Below, piece after piece: positions 60,280 through 64,000 of a stretch of DNA of 64,000 nucleotides; the first letter of the stretch is position 1, and every line of letters begins with the position of its first letter. Where the stretch lies: positions 248,001 through 312,000 of the forward strand of contig JBMNKK010000001.1 of NCBI GenBank assembly GCA_050952125.1. The letters run 5' to 3'. A program made the position numbers and the translations under genes. A model generated the notes under the pieces. The model was not told where the DNA came from, did not search any database, and was given only the letters and a program-made list of their open reading frames with translations. This stretch comes from UBA3951 sp050952125. GTDB taxonomy: Bacteria > Bacillota > Sulfobacillia > Fermentithermobacillales > Fermentithermobacillaceae.

Positions 60280-62196
60280 CTACGGAAGGAACGCGATGCG
60301 GCGGAGGTAGACCGCGAAACTTACCTCCGAATAGGCCTGAAGCTCCGAGATCAGGCGAGACTCTGTCTCCCGGTATTGAGACAACCGGATGTTCTCATCA
60401 GTAATCCTGGTGTTCAGGACTCCGATATCGCTTCCGTAATTCATCCTGACCTCTGCAAGCTTCTTATGGAAAACCTGTTCCTGACGACTTCTCTTGACGC
60501 GTATCGAATCTTTCTTCTTCTCGGCAGATATCTTGGCTCTTTCTTCTTTTCTGAGGAGCGGTTTCCTCTTCTCGCGATAGTGCTTAATAATGGAAGAGGC
60601 CCTCTTGCTCAGCAAGGGTAGCGGGGTGCTCTTGGCCGCTTTGGCCAGTTCCTCAGATTCGGCCTTGTTGAGCTCCTCGCGCTTCTCGGTTACGCCCTGG
60701 AGATACCTCGCGAGCCACGCGTCTACCTGAGCATACTCCTCTTGCTCGTCTGTTGCGAGCGCCTTCAGACGGGCCTCAATGTTGTCTACGCTTTTCTTTT
60801 GTCTGGCCAGCACACTCTCTCTTTCCCGCTGGAGCCTGCCTATAGCGGCCTCCACCTTTCTAGCATTGCGCCGGGCGGCCCGCAGATCCGAAAGGAGTGA
60901 CTTCTTCCTCTGAAACTCCGGCCTTGTGACGAATTTCCAGGTGAGCCCCGCAAGCATGCCCACGCAGCCTCCTACACCGCTCCACAGGGCAACCTGCGCC
61001 GACAGATAACCGGCCGAGTGAAATCGGAAGAGGCCGAATACAAGGGCGGCGTAGCCTGCTACAAGCGCTCTGTCGGCGCCAAACGGAGGAGCAAGTTTCA
61101 CGAGAGCCGGCTTTAGGTGAGGTTGGACCCATGAAGGAACTCCCGGAGAGCCTTGCGCTTGGGCCGGAGGTGAGTTGCCCGAATCCGCTTCTCCGCCAGG
61201 TCCGGCCCCTTTCTCCTGAGAGCCGCTGAGCGGCAGCCGGATCTTCTTCGCGAGAGTGCCGAACAGGCCCGGCTGCGACGCGCGCTCTACAATCGCGCGC
61301 ATCTCCGACGGGTCGGCCGAGGCATCCGGAGGAGGTATGCGAGACACATCGCCGAGCATGATTACCTGCCGGAAGGCAGACGACAAATCTTGAAGCGCGG
61401 GGTCCCCCGATTCATCCATCATTCTAAGAGCGCGCGACCCTGTCGGGTTCACGAAGTCTCTCTGGGAAAACAAGAGCTGCTCATCGCCAATCTTGAGCGT
61501 ATCCCAAAGATCGGGACGAATCGACAGAGCGGTGAGCGACACGTATATGACCCACTCCGAGAAAGCGTCGAGGTAAGGGCCAAAATCGCCTTCGCTCCGG
61601 CTTGGGTGCTGGTAGTTGGGATGGCCGAGTTCATGGCTGGGAAGGCCGCTAAGGCCCGGTACGTACATACAGTCGTAATCGACCAGCTTGAGCCTGCCTC
61701 CCACGACCAGAATGTTACCGTGCTGGAGGTCACCGTGGGCGATTGACTTCGCCCGGAGATCGGCCGACATTCCCGCGAACTCGCTCGCCAGGTCTCTTAG
61801 CGCCTGCGGGTTGGAGCGGCACTTCGCGACGTAGGTGTTAAGCGGTTCACCGTCTACCCACTCCATCTTCAGAATGGGATACCACCGGTTCTTAACCCGA
61901 ATGCCCTGCCTGAGGTATTCAAAACCGATTACATAGGGAAGGCGCGATGAGGAGAGCGTGCGGCCTATGGCAGCGTAACGCGCTTCACTGTCTTGGTGGT
62001 GGCGGAGAAAACAGCGCACAGCCCACTTGGTCCCGCCGCTCACAACCTGGTAGACACTGGCGAACCCGCCGGTGATCGGGCGGGGCAACCCAAGCCTGTC
62101 GGTGACCGGTTGTCCCAGTTGAAGGTCACGGTCAATGAACGAGATGCGCGGGTTCTGCATCGCGTCTTGATAGTCGCTCATGGTGGGCCACTGCAT
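60280..62196 (-). CDS. Membrane-anchored protein kinase of the TerY-P triad
   Basis: 638 residues. The kinase domain (about 30-300) has a Gly loop TGGFASVYQ, Lys57 in KWAVRCF, the catalytic loop HGDLQHGN (D156, N161) and DYD at 173-175 in place of DFG. The block PSHELGHPNYQHPSR is typical of COG4248 kinases of vWA/PP2C triads. A Pro/Gly linker (about 330-370) and two membrane segments (about 390-440) follow, then a long charged coiled coil. The helix-hairpin-helix DNA-binding end known in COG4248 relatives is not visible. It would phosphorylate partners at the membrane, opposed by the PP2C gene upstream. Confidence 0.88.
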   Translation of the reverse strand: MQWPTMSDYQDAMQNPRISFIDRDLQLGQPVTDRLGLPRPITGGFASVYQVVSGGTKWAVRCFLRHHQDSEARYAAIGRTLSSSRLPYVIGFEYLRQGIRVKNRWYPILKMEWVDGEPLNTYVAKCRSNPQALRDLASEFAGMSADLRAKSIAHGDLQHGNILVVGGRLKLVDYDCMYVPGLSGLPSHELGHPNYQHPSRSEGDFGPYLDAFSEWVIYVSLTALSIRPDLWDTLKIGDEQLLFSQRDFVNPTGSRALRMMDESGDPALQDLSSAFRQVIMLGDVSRIPPPDASADPSEMRAIVERASQPGLFGTLAKKIRLPLSGSQEKGAGPGGEADSGNSPPAQAQGSPGVPSWVQPHLKPALVKLAPPFGADRALVAGYAALVFGLFRFHSAGYLSAQVALWSGVGGCVGMLAGLTWKFVTRPEFQRKKSLLSDLRAARRNARKVEAAIGRLQRERESVLARQKKSVDNIEARLKALATDEQEEYAQVDAWLARYLQGVTEKREELNKAESEELAKAAKSTPLPLLSKRASSIIKHYREKRKPLLRKEERAKISAEKKKDSIRVKRSRQEQVFHKKLAEVRMNYGSDIGVLNTRITDENIRLSQYRETESRLISELQAYSEVSFAVYLRRIAFLP

Positions 62197-62209
62197 CTTT
62201 ACTCTCTCT

Positions 62210-62995
62210 CTACACCACCCTAATCCGGGTCATCGTAACATCGTCGTTTCGCATGCGACCTTCAGTCCGGAGCGTTTGGATGAAGGACTCGAACGAAAGA
62301 GAATCCAGTTCGTCCAAAGCCAGATGCGGCTCTCTACCGTCTTCACGTTCCTTTAGGAACCATGCGGAGAGCGCATCGGTCATGAGGTAGAACGTGTCCC
62401 CCCTGCGCCACGTCCCGGTAGCCAGCTTCAGCCTGCCTAAAGCCAACTTGTTCTTTGCGGGGTTGCTCCCCGCCAAGAGCGGCCTCTGGCTGAAACCCGA
62501 TGACGCCCTTATGGGAAATGCCGCGACGAGAGACCCGCCTCTCATCTGAAAAAGGCAGCTGTCCCCAAGAGCAAGCGCCTCCCACCTGCCTCTCTCCGCA
62601 TCTCTTTCGGCGGCAGGTGAAAGGAGGGAAAGTCCCAGGATAGTCGCGAAGGCACCCGCCTCCAAGCCCGGCTCCTCGAACCACTGCACCGGCCTGCCTT
62701 GGCGCTCGCGGTGGCAGAGATACTCCTTCATCCACGCGCCGTAGGCCATACAGGCCCTTCCGATTATGGCCCGGGCGGACGCCCTGGAGACTGATACCTC
62801 ACTCCTGCAAAAAGACTTAACCAGAATCTCGGCCCAGGGTCCCGAGAGCATGGACTCGCTGGCTCCGTCCGACACGGCAAAGCGGTAGCATTCGAGCGGG
62901 CCTTCCGGCACCTTTGCCGGACAGAAGGCGTCCTCGTACTCCTTGGGAGCGTTGCCCCTCTTCTGGAGCCAGTGAGTCCTGGCGTCGACTCTCAT
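62210..62995 (-). CDS. PP2C-type protein phosphatase of the TerY-P triad
   Basis: 261 residues with PP2C metal motifs: YEDAF, VSDGASES (D43), ALGDSCLF, MTDALSAWF and NDDVTMTRI. The DGAS start and the lack of a signal peptide place it among PP2C phosphatases paired with vWA and COG4248 kinase proteins. It would reverse the kinase. It lies 20 bp from the vWA gene upstream and 13 bp from the kinase downstream. Confidence 0.9.
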   Translation of the reverse strand: MRVDARTHWLQKRGNAPKEYEDAFCPAKVPEGPLECYRFAVSDGASESMLSGPWAEILVKSFCRSEVSVSRASARAIIGRACMAYGAWMKEYLCHRERQGRPVQWFEEPGLEAGAFATILGLSLLSPAAERDAERGRWEALALGDSCLFQMRGGSLVAAFPIRASSGFSQRPLLAGSNPAKNKLALGRLKLATGTWRRGDTFYLMTDALSAWFLKEREDGREPHLALDELDSLSFESFIQTLRTEGRMRNDDVTMTRIRVV

Positions 62996-63015
62996 CTAGC
63001 GCCTTTGGCCACCCT

Positions 63016-63852
63016 CTACCGTAGATTGCTCGGACGGGTTCCGATATCCAGGAACCTTATGACCGACACAATGTCAGCGTTGAACACAAAGCCTCTCGTG
63101 TTTTCGGACGCCTTGAACCCCTCTTCTTCAGCTATTCCGCGCATGTAATCGGGGAGCCTGGACGACATGCCGAAAAGCAGCTTCGCGTAGTTGTCGGGAA
63201 GGTTTTCATCGGAATCCGGAAACTCGATGGGAGACGCGTTCTGGGAAGACAAGTGCAGGTTGAACAGAAGCACGTTCCCGTCGGTCGACGCGGTGTTCAT
63301 CAATGCCTGTGCCGGGACGCTCGGGTCGCCATCGGTAGCCTCGCCGTCGGTAATATTGATGACGATTGGCGGGAAGCAGTCGGGGTGCTCTGCGATGAAT
63401 CCCTGGACGATCTTCTGAGCGCGCGCGAGCGCCTGGCACATCGGGGTACCTCCGTTGGCGACAGGGTCGAACCAAATGGGGAACTTCACGGTTTGGTCAA
63501 CCAAGCCTCCGGCACCATCCTCCACCTTCCTCACGCGCTCATCCACTCTCGCGGGGTTGCCGGCCACTTCGCTTATGGGTACCAGTTCGCGGCCTGAAAG
63601 AACCCCGCCGAAAGCCGGGCCGGGCCTGTGTCCGTAACCGAGCACGCCCACATGGTAGTAGTCGCGCACTCCCTCAGACTTGGCGCATTTGATCGCCAGG
63701 TTTTGCAGGAGCCTGTTGATCGCGTCTGCGACTCCGTCAGCCTTCCTCTTCGACGGGTCTGCCCCAAACGGGTCCCGCATGGAACCCGATTGGTCAATCA
63801 GAAACAGGAAACAAGATGGGTTACCTCGGCTAATCTCGGCTATGTACGGCAC
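63016..63852 (-). CDS. TerY-like von Willebrand factor A protein
   Basis: 278 residues, essentially one vWA domain. The MIDAS motif is LIDQSGSM (D20, S22, S24), with GGTPMCQAL and NITDGEATDGDP giving the other metal ligands. Length and the GTG start with AGGAGG upstream fit TerY-type proteins, which recruit partners to kinase and PP2C. It is the first clear gene of the five-gene operon. It has no membrane segment, so it probably acts in the cytoplasm as an adaptor. Confidence 0.9.
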   Translation of the reverse strand: MPYIAEISRGNPSCFLFLIDQSGSMRDPFGADPSKRKADGVADAINRLLQNLAIKCAKSEGVRDYYHVGVLGYGHRPGPAFGGVLSGRELVPISEVAGNPARVDERVRKVEDGAGGLVDQTVKFPIWFDPVANGGTPMCQALARAQKIVQGFIAEHPDCFPPIVINITDGEATDGDPSVPAQALMNTASTDGNVLLFNLHLSSQNASPIEFPDSDENLPDNYAKLLFGMSSRLPDYMRGIAEEEGFKASENTRGFVFNADIVSVIRFLDIGTRPSNLR

Positions 63853-64000
63853 TTGTAGTCCGCCTCCTTAGTTCAAGCGGGCCGCTGGTGCGGAGAAGTC
63901 CGGCGGCCGCCTTGGAAATGTAGCGGTTCTGTGAAACCCGGGAAAAGGCTCCAGCGCCTGTCCCTGCCTTATTCCTACGAATGACCTCGAGGCAAGTCTG
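63830..64000 (-). CDS. Possible C-terminal part of a further upstream ORF
   Basis: On the minus strand one frame is open from the window edge to a TAG at 63830, about 56 codons (FSRVSQNRYISKAAAGLLRT in the middle). It overlaps the start of the vWA gene by 23 bp. A second frame is open to the TAA at 63872 that abuts the AGGAGG of the vWA gene. Either could be the end of the preceding operon gene. Neither shows a motif, so the evidence is weak. Confidence 0.3.
   Translation of the reverse strand, partial: QTCLEVIRRNKAGTGAGAFSRVSQNRYISKAAAGLLRTSGPLELRRRTTSAVHSRD

Overview
The window reads as chromosome from a fermentative, peptide- and amino-acid-using member of the Bacillota (Gram-positive, clostridia-like). 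The evidence is strong AGGAGG-type ribosome binding sites, frequent GTG and TTG starts, glycine and FMN riboswitches, a split GcvPA/GcvPB glycine decarboxylase, an ECF-type vitamin transporter, a tungsten-type aldehyde:ferredoxin oxidoreductase and many peptidases. GC looks to be in the high fifties by eye. I saw no tRNA, rRNA, CRISPR array, prophage or intact insertion sequence.

Layout. 0-6 kb: a minus-strand glycine cleavage operon (gcvT-gcvH-gcvPA-gcvPB) behind a tandem glycine riboswitch with a terminator. It is followed by two radical SAM genes that look like the two-component lipoyl synthase; the second runs off the left edge. 6-10.5 kb: a TPR protein and a three-gene ABC-2 exporter. 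10.5-23 kb: three paralogous M14 carboxypeptidases, an M42 aminopeptidase, a ferritin-like protein, a TM1586-type nitroreductase, and a patch of unlike composition holding an HNH endonuclease fused to a Nudix domain beside a LivG relic. 23-36 kb: phosphoribosyltransferase, FtsK, AOR plus MoaD-like protein, a divergent S8 peptidase, TldD/TldE, an MFS carrier and gamma-glutamyltransferase. 36-42 kb: RidA-like protein, an array of short hairpins, two XRE regulators, a GH18-like protein and a secreted membrane protein with a Cys-Ala tail. 42-51 kb: HAD phosphatase, M20 peptidase, CBS-type pyrophosphatase, a HEPN-like/CBS protein and a complete pst-phoU phosphate operon. 51-58 kb: FMN-riboswitch-controlled ECF S component, tryptophanase, NlpC/P60 protein, MOP-type transporter, an amidohydrolase with a probable frameshift, and a C45 acyltransferase-like protein.

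58-64 kb holds the most system-like locus: a compact minus-strand operon of a vWA protein, a PP2C phosphatase and a membrane-anchored kinase, the TerY-P signalling triad. It is followed by a beta-propeller-like lipoprotein and a DUF1232 protein. No tellurium-resistance (Ter) effector genes are visible, so this may be a stand-alone envelope-linked version.

Together the genes suggest peptide uptake and trimming (M14, M42, M20, GGT, S8, TldD/E), amino-acid fermentation (glycine cleavage, tryptophanase, AOR) and phosphate/pyrophosphate homeostasis. Two non-coding repeat families are also notable: a palindrome/terminator element in two copies, and the hairpin array.
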